DNA from: Pterobdella sp. o SKG-2022
Lineage: Eukaryota; Annelida; Clitellata; Hirudinida; Piscicolidae
Assembly (NCBI GenBank): GCA_964035795.1
Contig: OZ038325.1
Span: 7,639,096-7,703,095, forward strand
Reading direction: 5' to 3'
Length of the DNA stretch: 64,000 nucleotides
Below the pieces are notes generated by a model. It was not told the origin of the DNA and searched no databases. It saw only the letters and a program-made list of their open reading frames with translations. The translations under genes were made by a program, and so were the position numbers. Every line of letters starts with the position of its first letter. Positions within the stretch are counted from its first letter, which is position 1. This document shows, piece by piece, positions 1 to 11,227 of the stretch.

Positions 1-182
1 CTTCTCACTGGAGCACTTGAGTGTTGTTGAAGGTAGTTAACTTGCTCGTCTTTCATCGTGTCCTGCTTGTGGAGAATTTAGGAAAATAATAATAATAATA
101 AAAGTAATAATAATAATAAAATAACAATAGTGAAAATAATAACAACAATAAATAAAATAGAAAACATAATAAAAGTGAAAAG

Positions 183-384
<202 letters not shown>

Positions 385-465
385 ATAGGTGGCTAAAATA
401 AAAAGCAAAAACTTTTCTAAAATTTAGAAGCAATTATAAAACTAAATTGTTTTAACCCAGTGTGT

Positions 466-472
466 GTGCAAA

Positions 473-534
<62 letters not shown>

Positions 535-547
535 TGTGTGTGTGTAT
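466..547. repeat. (TG)n microsatellite
   Basis: Almost uninterrupted TG dinucleotides with two single-base interruptions near the right end. Confidence 0.95.
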
Positions 548-1477
548 GCGTGCTTAAGCTTACTTTTTCAATAATGTAAGGTCACGAGCAGCAGAACAAA
601 AATTTAAAAAAAATAATTCAAAAAGTTTGACGTTGAACAATAAAAACAAAAATAATAAACAGAAAAAAAACAAAAATAATAAAAAAAAAAAAAACTAATA
701 GCAAAACTTAATGAATGGCAAAATCTCTTCAATATTTATAAAAAAAAGTCTTTTAACAACTTAGTTTTGTTTACATTAACTTCTATTGTTCTTGTTTTTG
801 CATTTCCAAACATTTATTACTTCATAACTATTTCCTGTTCCGCTCATGTTTGCTAGTTTTGTTCAATATGATAATTATTTTTTTTATTATTAAACTTATT
901 ATAATTATTATTATTTGTTTTCATTCCTATTCTTATTCATTATTATTTTTTATTATTCTTCCTATTATCACTTAATATTATTATTATTCTTATTATTACT
1001 CGAAACTCCAAAGGGCATGTGAAAGGTGTAACAGAGTTTGTTATTATTTAATTGATCCCCAAAGACCCTTTGCATATCTGCTTAAAAATGAAGTTCCTAA
1101 CTAAATTATGAAGCGCTTCAATTTTATTTTCAAGTAACATTTAATTAAATTAAAAACTATTTTATAGTTTTTTTTTCTCTCTCATAGTTCACTGTGCTAG
1201 TTACCGTAACCACAATTAATACGAAGGCAAAGAGTTATCTATATTTTCAAATATATATATCAATATTTAACCACAAAATACCTAATTTATATTGTTAATA
1301 TATATACAACAATACCTAATACTAAAGTTATATTATCGAACACCCACAGCGATATAAAGAATATTTGATTCATATTATCAAAAATACATGACTATATTGA
1401 AAACATAAAATAACTTTTGACTAGACCAGCTTCATCAATATTCTTTGGCGAGGTATTTAAATTGATAAGATACATTT
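548..1477. other. AT-rich intergenic DNA, no gene seen
   Basis: Runs of A and T and loose ATT/AAT repeats. No exon-like stretch, no protein motif and no RNA gene could be supported. Confidence 0.7.
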
Positions 1478-1610
1478 AACTTTTCAGAGACATCGTATGT
1501 ATTTTTTTTCAATATTTTGTAACGAAAAACATCAAATAAGAAGAATTTTTAATACATTTATTGATAATCGGAAGCTATAATTTTCGATAAGTTTAGCCTT
1601 ATCATAAAAC
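1478..1610 (+). repeat. Dispersed repeat family B, copy 1
   Basis: It starts with TTTTCAGAGACATCGTATGT and ends with AGCTATAATTTTCGATAAGT followed by TTAGCCTTATCATAAAACG. The same ordered blocks recur on the minus strand at 48433-48563, and the left part recurs at 2724-2850. No coding capacity. Probably a short non-autonomous mobile element, but ends and target-site duplications were not defined. Confidence 0.7.
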
Positions 1611-2065
1611 GTTGGCGAAAAAAATAAAATCGTAACTATGGTTATATAGTGACTCAAAGACTATAATTAAGAATTTCGTTATAAGATACATTCAATTAAA
1701 CAGATACATTTAAATAAGAGAGTATCATGAATTTAATCAAGGTATTTAAGCCAAGGAGTAAAGGCGTGAGAAGAATCACGTGTATTGTTACAACTTTTGA
1801 ATATATCATTAAATCTTTTTTTTATTGTTCTATGTTTCTTGTTTATTTAAACTGTGTTGTGTTTTCCATATAGCATAGTACTTATTCTATAACGTATTCT
1901 GTCAGCTTATTTAAATGTTCTCAGTTTACCTATATATTAAAGTGGTAGTGTTTTAGATTTTTTTTTGTTTTTTTTTGAGGCATTAAGGGATACATTTATT
2001 GAAGGTGTTTTAATGATATATTGGATTCTTTGGTTGTATTGAATGGATTTTATTAAAAGGTAGGG

Positions 2066-2142
2066 GTGAATTGATGAGTGCATGGATTCCGATCCATGCT
2101 AACATAGAAACGGACGCAAAACGAGGATGATGATGATGACAG
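2066..2142 (+). repeat. Retroelement tail-like motif with (GATG)n end
   Basis: The block GATCCATGCTAACATAGAAA, then CGGACGCAAAACGAGGATGATGATGATG, closely resembles 14752-14793. A conserved unique block ending in a short GATG-type repeat is typical of SINE/LINE 3' tails. The element body is not recognisable. Confidence 0.5.
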
Positions 2143-2723
2143 ATACAGAAAAAGATAAATGATGCAATTTAAAGAATAAAACGCCAATATATTGAAAAAA
2201 GTGAATATTTAAGCAAAAAGTTACTTGCAAAAGTCGAAAAAAATTGAAAAATTTTGAGTGAAGATAAAAAATTAAATAGGAATAATAACATGAATAACTT
2301 TGGAATAGTTTAATGACAATAAAACACTTCGAAACTTAGTTACCATGAGGGCAAATCACATAGAAACGCATTTTCTCACGTATATAGCGTTCAAAATGCG
2401 ATTACTTGTTATGAAAAAAACAAATCAAAAGAAAAATATACATGCAAAAATAACACAAAAACCTAATGAATAAACAAAAAAAGCTTGTGTTAAAAAAACT
2501 TATATATAAATGTGATGATGAAGATATAGCTTTGAAGAGCTTTATTTCAAATGAAGAGAGTTAAATCAAAGGAATTCATTAACTATCTGCAACACAATCT
2601 AATGAACTATTATTAGCTTTTAGGAAAATTTTAGATGTGATCAGACGATAATGTATCTGAATTTTCTTGTTATAATGATTAGAAATTAAATAAAATTAAG
2701 TTATTTTTTTATCGGAAATATAT

Positions 2724-2884
2724 CTTTTCAGAGACATCGTATGTATGTTTTGTGTGGGAATTAAACTTTAAAAACATCAATTGAGGGTTCATACATTTAT
2801 TTGAAATAAAAGATATATCGAAAATTATAGCTTTTCTTTTAAATAAATGTATGAACCCTCAATTGATGTTTTTAAAGTTTAATT
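2724..2884 (+). repeat. Repeat family B, copy 2, with perfect 44-bp inverted repeat
   Basis: The left part matches family B (TCTTTTCAGAGACATCGTAT). Bases 2759-2802 and 2841-2884 are exact reverse complements (44 of 44) around a 38-base loop. The loop carries TATCGAAAATTATAGCT, which is inverted relative to the same block in copy 1. This looks like a foldback derivative of the family. Confidence 0.85.
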
Positions 2885-3654
2885 ATGTGTAAGATAGAAT
2901 ATATGAACTCAAAAGGTTTTTTTAATTGAACTTTTGTCTGTTTGGTTGTGGTTTTTTTTAGTTATAACACGGATTCACTTTTTGCCCACCTATGACTAAT
3001 CATCCGTTCTTAATTTTTATATAACTTCAATAACAATAACAATAATAATGAAAATAAAAACAATAACAATAATAATGAAAATAAAAACAATAACACAAAA
3101 GAATAGCAATAATAACAAAAGAGTTTAACAAGAATAATAAAAAGGACAAAAAAATAGAAAAAAATCTTACGGTTATCAACTTTTCATTAATGTACTTACT
3201 TTTTTTTTATTAAAACAACAATAAAAAAAAACAAAAATATAATAATAAAATTTTTATTTATTATTTTCTTAAAATTAAATTTATTTGCAGTCTCTTTATT
3301 ACAGATACATTCAATGTTATGTGCTTTAAGTAGGTATGTTTTCCACATGTGCGGAACGTGTGCTCGATATGTTTTCTGTTTATGTTGGGAGATGTGTTAT
3401 TAGTGTGTTTTTAAAAAATTTTCACGTTTTTTGTTTCGTTCTCATGTGTTTCAAAATTTTTTTAAAATTTTTCAACGTGAAATATATGTTTTAAATAATT
3501 ATTTGTGTAAATTTCATTTATAACCATCGGTATTTACCCAAATATGCTAACACTTGTTCATGTTTCAAACGATGTGTATATATATTTATCATGTACACTG
3601 TATACCTGTATTGTTACTGTAGATATTTTTATATAGGTAAAAAAAATATTATTT
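2885..3654. other. Intergenic DNA, no gene seen
   Basis: AT-rich, with A-rich CAATAA-type simple sequence at 3030-3250. Nothing supportable as a gene. Confidence 0.65.
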
Positions 3655-3761
3655 AATAATTATATATATATATATATTATGTTATCATAATTATATATAT
3701 ATATATATATATTATGTTATCATAATTATATATATATATATATATATTATGTTATCATATA
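3655..3761. repeat. Tandem (AT)n plus TTATGTTATCAT repeat
   Basis: Three tandem units, each an (AT)n run followed by TTATGTTATCATA. Unit length changes slightly with the number of AT steps. Confidence 0.9.
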
Positions 3762-5932
3762 TTCATCATAAACAAAATAACCGATTATTTTCTCATATTC
3801 TTCTTTTTTATCTCTAGCAGTCTGTTTAACGATGTTAAATACAAATAAAAGCTTTTATAATGGCCATTGTGGAAGTTTATAATGGAATGGAAGCTATGAG
3901 ATGGTTTATCTTCATATAAATCTGGGTTTATGCCCATTTCAAGGTGAATATAATTACAATGGTTTGGTTTTTGGGTAGTACTATTAGTAGTGAGGCGCTG
4001 AATAAACTATTTGGTTTTTTAAATAGATTTTTATAGAATTTAAATATAAGTTTTTTTCTATTTTTGTTTAATTAAATTCATATAAATTGACGTCATTATT
4101 GTTTTTATTTTGAAAATTGGTAGTGTCTATATTGTTTTTACAGAGATGGTATTGAAAAATGAGATTTTAATACAATTAAAAAATTAATTAAATGAAAAAC
4201 AAAATAAATATTAAAATGAACGTTTTGAATAATAAAAAAAACGATAATTTAGAGCAATCTTGGAACATTGTTGTTTTTCCGGTTAAAGCAAATTTATAAT
4301 ATTGAATTTTTATTGAATTGATTCGAAAAAAATTTAAGTTGTCAATTATATATACATTGATTTAATTTTTTTTTTTTAAATCTCCGTACACTTTTGATCA
4401 ACTACATCTTGAGCTGATTAAACTTCCGACCGGGAAGAATAGTCTTGTTATTTTTAAAAGTTAACTTTAATGCACCAATTTAATTTCAAATCCAGTTTTG
4501 ATAACCAATAAGAATTTAAAAATTTGGATATTTTTTTTTAAAAATCTTTTGACCGAATTTTTCAATGTTTTTATTCAAAAGTAATTTTATGGGAAAATTC
4601 AAAATGATAAAAAATTAAAAAAGTGAAAACACGCACTTTTGGAATAAAACTTGCAAAATCTTTCGAAAATAAACAAAATCCAAGCAATATGAACAACAAA
4701 AGTGCGCAAAGTTGAACTTTACCGTAAACTTCAATAAACAGCACGTTATATATATCTCATTATTACCGGTAAGTTTGTGTGTGTGTTTTTGTGTATGTCT
4801 ATGTGTGTGTTTTTGTGTGTGTAGGTGTATGTATGCATTATAACCATGTATGTAAGTGAACACATGTGGGAGTATTAAAAGCCAGAAATATGTTAAAAAA
4901 TTGAAATGAACAAGAATTGACCAACTACAAAAAATCGAGTAAAATTATAGAAATTGTCTGAAAATTATCAAAATATATTATAAATATAAAAAAATAAAAA
5001 ACACCATCACAACAAAAATATAAGTTTTAAAAAGTTTCCAGAAAAACCATGAGCTTAACAGAATGGTTAAAAAAACTGAAACGAAAAAAAAATAGAAAAA
5101 AATCATAAAAAGCATGTAAATAAAAAAAAATTCATAAAAATGCATAAAATAGAAGAATGTTGAAAAGGTTATATACATCTTTCAAAGTTTCTAAAAACCG
5201 TTTCAATGACTTTAGAGAGATATTTACTACACTCACTTTTGGGAAGCATTTTAAATTTTAAACTGATTATATTTTCTTTGAATTGATATCTAAATTAAAT
5301 GAAATCTTCAAAAATTACTCATAAAAAATTATAAAAGCTTTTGGAAGAATGCCTTTTTGCTATTTAAAATCTCCCTATTCTTAAAACCGAGCTAAACTAA
5401 TATTATAAACTATAATTATAAATCTGTTCTTATCAAGTCTTGCATTTGAAAGTCACTTATCAATGAATGAAGAGCTCTTAAATAAACTAACTCGGTTATC
5501 ATTCCATGTTTTCTTAACTTATCATTCATACTTTGTTGCTTCTTAAACAATTTAGCTTTTTAGGTATTGTATATTTTTGAAACTATTTCAAACAACCTAG
5601 GAAGTTTGTATCTTTTGTCCAGGAAAACAAACACGAATTATTTATTAACCTAATACACGAAGCTTTTCGTAAGAAAAATCTAACGCTATTAATTAAAACT
5701 TGGTTTTTTTGTATATCACTTCTATAAACTGGGAATTTTGAGCTCTAAAATGGCTACAAGCCTTCAAAACTCCAGCACTAATCATTAAAAACTCTAATGA
5801 TTATACTCATCAAAAACAAACTTGAAGGTTATGATGTGTTGAAGATACCTGAAGTGTTACTTAAATGAAAATAACCTATGGCTTGTAGTTCATAAAATTT
5901 ATGAAGGAATACAAATCCATGTTGAGACAAAT
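3762..5932. other. Intergenic DNA, no gene seen
   Basis: AT-rich sequence with a GT-rich patch at about 4768-4832. Open frames here are short and low in complexity; none shows splice-compatible exon structure or a recognisable motif. Confidence 0.65.
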
Positions 5933-6031
5933 AAATTATGACAAGGTTTTACTTGTTTAAAATTTCAGCTCAATAAAATTTTTCTCCTTAGGTGTTCTTA
6001 TAAATCGTCATAATTTTAAGTTCTACTGTTG
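5933..6031 (+). repeat. Dispersed repeat family A, copy 1
   Basis: It begins AATTATGACAAGGTTTTACT and aligns along about 100 bases with 54573-54668 in the same orientation, with scattered substitutions (roughly three quarters identical by eye). Non-coding. Probably an old interspersed element. Confidence 0.65.
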
Positions 6032-8224
6032 AAACTAAAGTTTACGAAATATTCTAATTCTTCGAACCAAACGTAAGAACATAAGATATCTTTTAAAAAC
6101 TGTGATGATTTTATTTAATTTTGTGAAGCATTTTCTTCATAAATAACTGATGTTTGAAATCCTGCATGCAGCCTCCACACTATAAAGAAATTATTTCTTT
6201 ACAGCTTTTTTAACACTTTTTTGGTCAATTAGTGGTACTCATTACAGAAATTTAGTAGCAACCTGGTATATATAACCCAGAGGAATTATACTTAAATAAA
6301 TGAACCTTTTAACATTTCTATACTTTTTCTATAATTTTATTGAATCAGCTATAACAATGTTCAGTCGAACTTCCTTTATCCAAAGATATAAAAAAAACTA
6401 GAATCATTTGAAAATGATTGATTTATTATTTTTACGTACATTGATAACACGATATTACCAGTTATTGAACAGTCAAAAGCGCTCATATGTAAGCTGTTCA
6501 AGAAGAATAAGTTAAGCATTAGGGATTTATTAAAAAATGCACATTTAAAATTAGAAGTAAGATAGAACCGCGGTAAAAACAAACCGGAACATTGAAGTGT
6601 CAAAATCATTTGACATTATGAATGCTGTTAAGATTGAAATACATCGTTACCTATAGTAAGGCATGTTAACATCAGGTTTTTAGTATAGTAACTGATTTTG
6701 GTTGTTAAGGAATGAAAATACAGTTTATATTGTTTATGAATACATGTGTTTTGCTGAAAAAAAAACAATAAAAATTTTTGAAAAGTTTATATTGATAAAA
6801 TTATATAATGTTGGAATTAATCTATTATATATTTAACAAAAAATATATACTTAAAAGTTTGAATGTATGATTGAAATGTGAGTTGGTAAAGACCAGCGAT
6901 GGAAAAGAGACAATGGAAAAACTAATGAAAAATCATCTATAGTAGCAAATTTAAATTGAAAAACACAGCTAAGATCGAAAAAACTAGTTACATAATAAAA
7001 AAATTAAACTCATGAGAAATGAAATCTATTAAAAACATCAGACTGTCACACTGTCCAATACAAATGTACCTGAGAGTTTATAACTGAAAACTAATCTGGT
7101 TCCATCAATAGAGAGTAATATGGTATAACTGATAAATAGGATACCATCGGTATAAAATTGAAATATCTCGATTAATATCAACATATAATTGATGGCGCTA
7201 AACTTTACTGTCAGTGATGCGTTCAAGATATTATTTTTAAAAATTAATTAAGCGCACATAACACATAAATAGACCCTGTCAAAATAGATGTTTAAGATGG
7301 TAGATGTTTTGTTGAAGGAAATGATTGAAAAAATTTAATTCACAAACAATTGATCGATAAAGAGCCCCTCTAAAACTGTCTTTGATACATAATACAAAAC
7401 TTGTTCAAAAATAATTAAAAACAGGGTGTATCGATTTACCCATAGTTAAAAAATAAAATAAAAATAATAACCAAAATTAAAATATAATACTTATTCGCCA
7501 GATGTTGTGACAGAGTAGTATTTCAAATGTAACAAGCATAATGGTCAAACAACAGCAGAAAAAAATGGGAACACACGTGATTGCATAGTCTATTAATAAT
7601 GACTGTCAATATAACCAAATGGGTAGAAGGGTTATCATTGGGTGAGATATTATTATTGTGATTATTATTATATTATATTATTGTATAATGTTGTGATGAT
7701 ATGGAATGTGCTAATGTTTGAATGGCTGTTTGAGTATTACTAACATATAATCAACCATGGATTACTATGAAGTTCAATCTTATTCAATATTTATATACAA
7801 TGTAGTAATATATCAGATAATCTATTATTATTTATATTATTATATAATGGGTTATTATTATTACTATTATTATTATACAATGGATTATTTTTATTATTAT
7901 ATAATGGATTATTACTATCACCATTGTTTGCACAATCATTATCATTTGATAGATACTACTACTCTTACTGTAACGTTATCAAAACATTAAGAGAGAATAC
8001 ATTTGAATCAAAATCGTTGAGAAAAACTGCTCTCCATGGCAAAATGATATGGAGTTAATAATAGAACAGTAATGAACAAAGCTTATAGGATAAAGGCACA
8101 GATAACAATACAAAAACAATGAACAAACATTGCTTAGCGTTCAAATCGTAAAAATAAACAAATAAAAACAACTTATTAATTATATGAATCGGTCTAGATT
8201 ATTATTTGAACTTACTAACAAAAA

Positions 8225-8225
<1 letters not shown>
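6032..8225. other. Intergenic DNA, no gene seen
   Basis: AT-rich. Bases 7640-7930 are a degenerate ATT/TATA-rich tract with several TATAATGGATTATTA units that generate a Tyr-rich spurious frame. No gene supported. Confidence 0.65.

Positions 8226-8320
<95 letters not shown>
8226..8320. repeat. (AC)n microsatellite
   Basis: About 47 uninterrupted AC units. Confidence 0.98.
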
Positions 8321-8321
<1 letters not shown>

Positions 8322-8696
8322 ACAATCGATAAATGTTGATATTAAACGTTAAAACGTAATGAAGTTTGAAACGATATAAAACAAAGAAAATTATTGCATA
8401 GAAATAAACCAACCGATTGTCGCTCATTAACCATTATTACCATTAATACACGTAATCTTTGAGCGATAATGACGCCCATATTATGTCATGGAGACTTTTC
8501 AAGCAGAACCATTTCACTGAATTATTACCTAACCTTAAAACCAATCATTGCACACAGACAGAGATATTTACAACGTAATTTTTACCCTAAAAACATCCTG
8601 AAATCCACTCCAAACAGTCATAAGTATAACATTTAATCTTTCCTCTAAAACACCCTCAAACCAACCTTCCCCCTCTTCTCCAAACCATCAAACCCC
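8321..8696. other. Intergenic DNA, no gene seen
   Basis: Less AT-rich than the left flank, with CT-rich stretches near 8640-8700, but no exon or RNA gene could be supported. Confidence 0.5.
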
Positions 8697-8885
8697 CTAG
8701 AATATGTTCTCAAAAGCAAAGATAGTCTTGAGATTGGAAGCAACTCTGGCGTCAGTAGCAAACACCATGAGTAGAGAGCCACATATGAAGGCATACATGT
8801 CTGCCCTTCTCCCTTCCCTACCCTCTTCATTCTCCTTTTCATCTATCAATCCACCATCAGTTTCTATGTAATGGGTTGCATTCAT
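8697..8885 (-). CDS. Possible small ORF or exon, unidentified
   Basis: A 62-codon frame, noticeably richer in G+C than its surroundings. The N-terminal half is acidic/basic (Glu, Lys, Arg). The second half reads MYAFICGSLLMVFATDARV then ASNLKTIFAFENIF and contains a short hydrophobic stretch. I do not recognise it. It could be a lone small gene, the last exon of an unseen gene (a weak acceptor GGGCAG lies just before codon 30), or chance. No partner exon was found in the 600 bp to its right before the orphan gene. Confidence 0.2.
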   Translation of the reverse strand: MNATHYIETDGGLIDEKENEEGREGRRADMYAFICGSLLMVFATDARVASNLKTIFAFENIF

Positions 8886-9478
8886 TGATTAGTATTATTG
8901 CTAACGTGGAAATGGGCGTAGAATGATGATAATGATGGTGAGTATTATTTGATATGATTGTTGGTTTTAATGCATGAACACACCAAATAGCTAGTTACAT
9001 TATATTGATGTTTATATAATGCTTTTACTCTGTTGAAAGCACTTGCTATAAACATAGTTTGTACAAATACAAAACATGTATTTACCATTGAAACATTCTA
9101 GAGCATCAATTTTCCTATAGAAAATTCTTTCATATATGGTGTGTATTAGATCCATGTCAGGTAATCTAAGCATTAGCCAGTTGGAAGTTAAGCCTGGTTT
9201 GGTTAGTGTTTAGTGGTTTTGTATGAAAGTTGGTTTATTGGAGTGAGTTTAGTGAAGTCACGCCAAAAGTTAAAAACTATTTCAGAAAGTTTTTTTTAAA
9301 TGCAACTAAATAAACTAACAAAAAACAAAAAAATGAGACAAAATGTTAAGAATATAAACAAAATGCCAAAACAGCAATGTTTTCATGATCATATGGCAAT
9401 GTAAAAGGTAGTATACAATAACAAAAAGCAAAATGATGTTGGAAGTACAATACAAAAACACAAATCAGAATAACTCAA
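8886..9478. other. Intergenic DNA, no gene seen
   Basis: No exon-like stretch. It lies downstream of the minus-strand orphan gene and could include its 3' untranslated region. Confidence 0.5.
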
Positions 9479-10300
9479 TCACCAACCTTTGGAAACCATC
9501 ATTTCAAGCAGATCCCTGAACTGTCCGTGCACTTTTGCATCAACTTCATTCACCCTCTCCCTCCTCATCACACCAAACAACTCTACTAGCTTCCTACTCT
9601 CAAACTTTCTAAGTTTATCTGCTCCTTTTTTTCTTCTCCGATTTCCCCCAATCTCCATGCATTTTCTCATCATTTCTACCATCTTCTTGTTGTTTCCTTC
9701 CTTTAGTTCTACCACTTTGTCTGAGATGTCTTGCTTATTGGTTTGATGGAATTTGGAGAAAACAGGGTGGTTTTGAGGATTATATATCATGCTACTTGGT
9801 GAGTTCCTTTGTTGAATGCTTGAGGCTCCATTATTTAAAAAGTTATTAGGATAATTATTGATGAACTGATGGGTTTGTGGAGGGCTGTAGTAAGCAGCTT
9901 TATTTTGTATTGGGTTCAAACTGTTGATTCTCAATAGAGATTCCTGGTAATCTTGATTATCCCCCAAACGACAATCTCCCACCCATTTCATCACTTCCTC
10001 AACGATTGTAGAATCATCTCCTTCTGCTTCTTTATTGCTTGATAATTCTGCTTGGTTAAATATACCAACACTGCTGCAGAGATTGTTAGAAAAAAATGGT
10101 GTATTTATGTTGTTATAAGGATTGAAAAATGCCGGAGGTTCTGAGAAAACTTTTTCAAATGGTTGGAAATTTTCATAAAAGTTTGGACGCGAATTTTGTT
10201 GTTTTTTGTGTTCGCCGATTGCCCCATAACTACTGGATGGTATAATTGATTGGTAACACGACATCTTTAAGTGCAAATAATATTTCTTCGTTTCAAACAA
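9479..10300 (-). CDS. Orphan single-exon protein, 273 aa, basic helical C-terminus
   Basis: An uninterrupted 273-codon frame, by far the longest non-repetitive one in the window and richer in G+C than its flanks. I do not recognise the family. Residues about 15-180 are rich in Asn, Pro, Ser, Phe and Tyr and look disordered, with one acidic helix-like patch around residues 95-110 (EVMKWVGDCRLG). Residues about 195-273 are strongly charged and probably helical. They include the basic cluster GGNRRRKKGADKLRKFESRK, which could be a nuclear localisation signal, and end FRDLLEMMVSKGW. Met13 (10264) has the context AAGATGTC and could be the true start, giving 261 aa. No membrane segment or signal peptide is seen. 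It is divergently oriented to CSN1, 927 bp away. A nuclear or nucleic-acid-binding role is only an inference from the basic patch. Retained as real because of its length, composition and lack of repeats. Confidence 0.6.
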   Translation of the reverse strand: MFETKKYYLHLKMSCYQSIIPSSSYGAIGEHKKQQNSRPNFYENFQPFEKVFSEPPAFFNPYNNINTPFFSNNLCSSVGIFNQAELSSNKEAEGDDSTIVEEVMKWVGDCRLGDNQDYQESLLRINSLNPIQNKAAYYSPPQTHQFINNYPNNFLNNGASSIQQRNSPSSMIYNPQNHPVFSKFHQTNKQDISDKVVELKEGNNKKMVEMMRKCMEIGGNRRRKKGADKLRKFESRKLVELFGVMRRERVNEVDAKVHGQFRDLLEMMVSKGW

Positions 10301-11227
10301 GTTTTACAAGCAAAATTTCATTAGAGTCAAATTTTTTTAACAAAACTTTTTTTTTGGAATTTAAAATTTTTAATACCTTTTTTAAGTTTTATAATAAACG
10401 AGAGTCGTAAAATTGAAACGAGTGCTTTAGTAAACTTTTGAAAACTAAAACTAAACTTTTACAAGCGCTTCATATGCTAATTATTTTCAAAACGGACTAA
10501 TGTTTGATTGAAATGATAAACTTGTTTACTAATGTATAAGTTAGATAACGTATGTATAGTTATTGTTGATCACTGAGAGTGATAAACTAACATTGATCAT
10601 TATTATAAACCTATGAAAGCTGTTTTGGAATTTTCTATTCACTAAACTTTGAACAAAAATCTTATCAAAAAATCGTGCTTCGAAATGAAATTAATTGCAA
10701 TATCCACCATCCTTGAAAATGACTATGTGTTTTTAAAATATGAATCAAATTTTTTGAATAATAATAATAATTTTGATCGAATAGTATACTATAACAAAAT
10801 TTATGAAGATGTATTTGAGAATATGTTTGTTTTCATGAAAGCTTTGTGCATTTTTTCAAATGAACCTCTGCTGTTTCAATACAAATAATCATCACCACTA
10901 GAGAAAAATGGTTTTATGCCGCAAAACTGTTAAATTTTGATCAATCATTGCTTAACAACTTCTTGAAATTACTTTTTATATTTTTAATCATTTCGTTAAT
11001 AAATATTTAAATATTGGAAATTTTTTGATAAAAATTTTGACATTATTTTTTTACTTTGAATAGGATCTAAATAGAAAAATTATTTCAGAAATAAAGATTT
11101 GAAATGACTATGGTCTTAGTTGCTCTAACGTTTCTATGTAATTTCAATCAACCAAATGTCGGTATTAGTGTAACTAGTATTTAAAAATAAATTCCAATTT
11201 ACAGTTTTAAAAATATTAATCGGAACT
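10301..11227. promoter_or_regulatory. Divergent intergenic region, orphan gene / CSN1
   Basis: A 927-bp AT-rich spacer between the minus-strand orphan start and the CSN1 start codon, so it should hold both promoters. No clear TATA box or other motif can be singled out. An 80-codon Asn/Phe-rich frame at 10649-10888 is probably chance, as it has no motif or splice partner. Confidence 0.4.

Noticed and set aside
10649..10888. 79-codon Asn/Phe-rich frame between the orphan gene and CSN1
   Set aside because: AT-driven composition, no motif, and it lies in the expected promoter interval.
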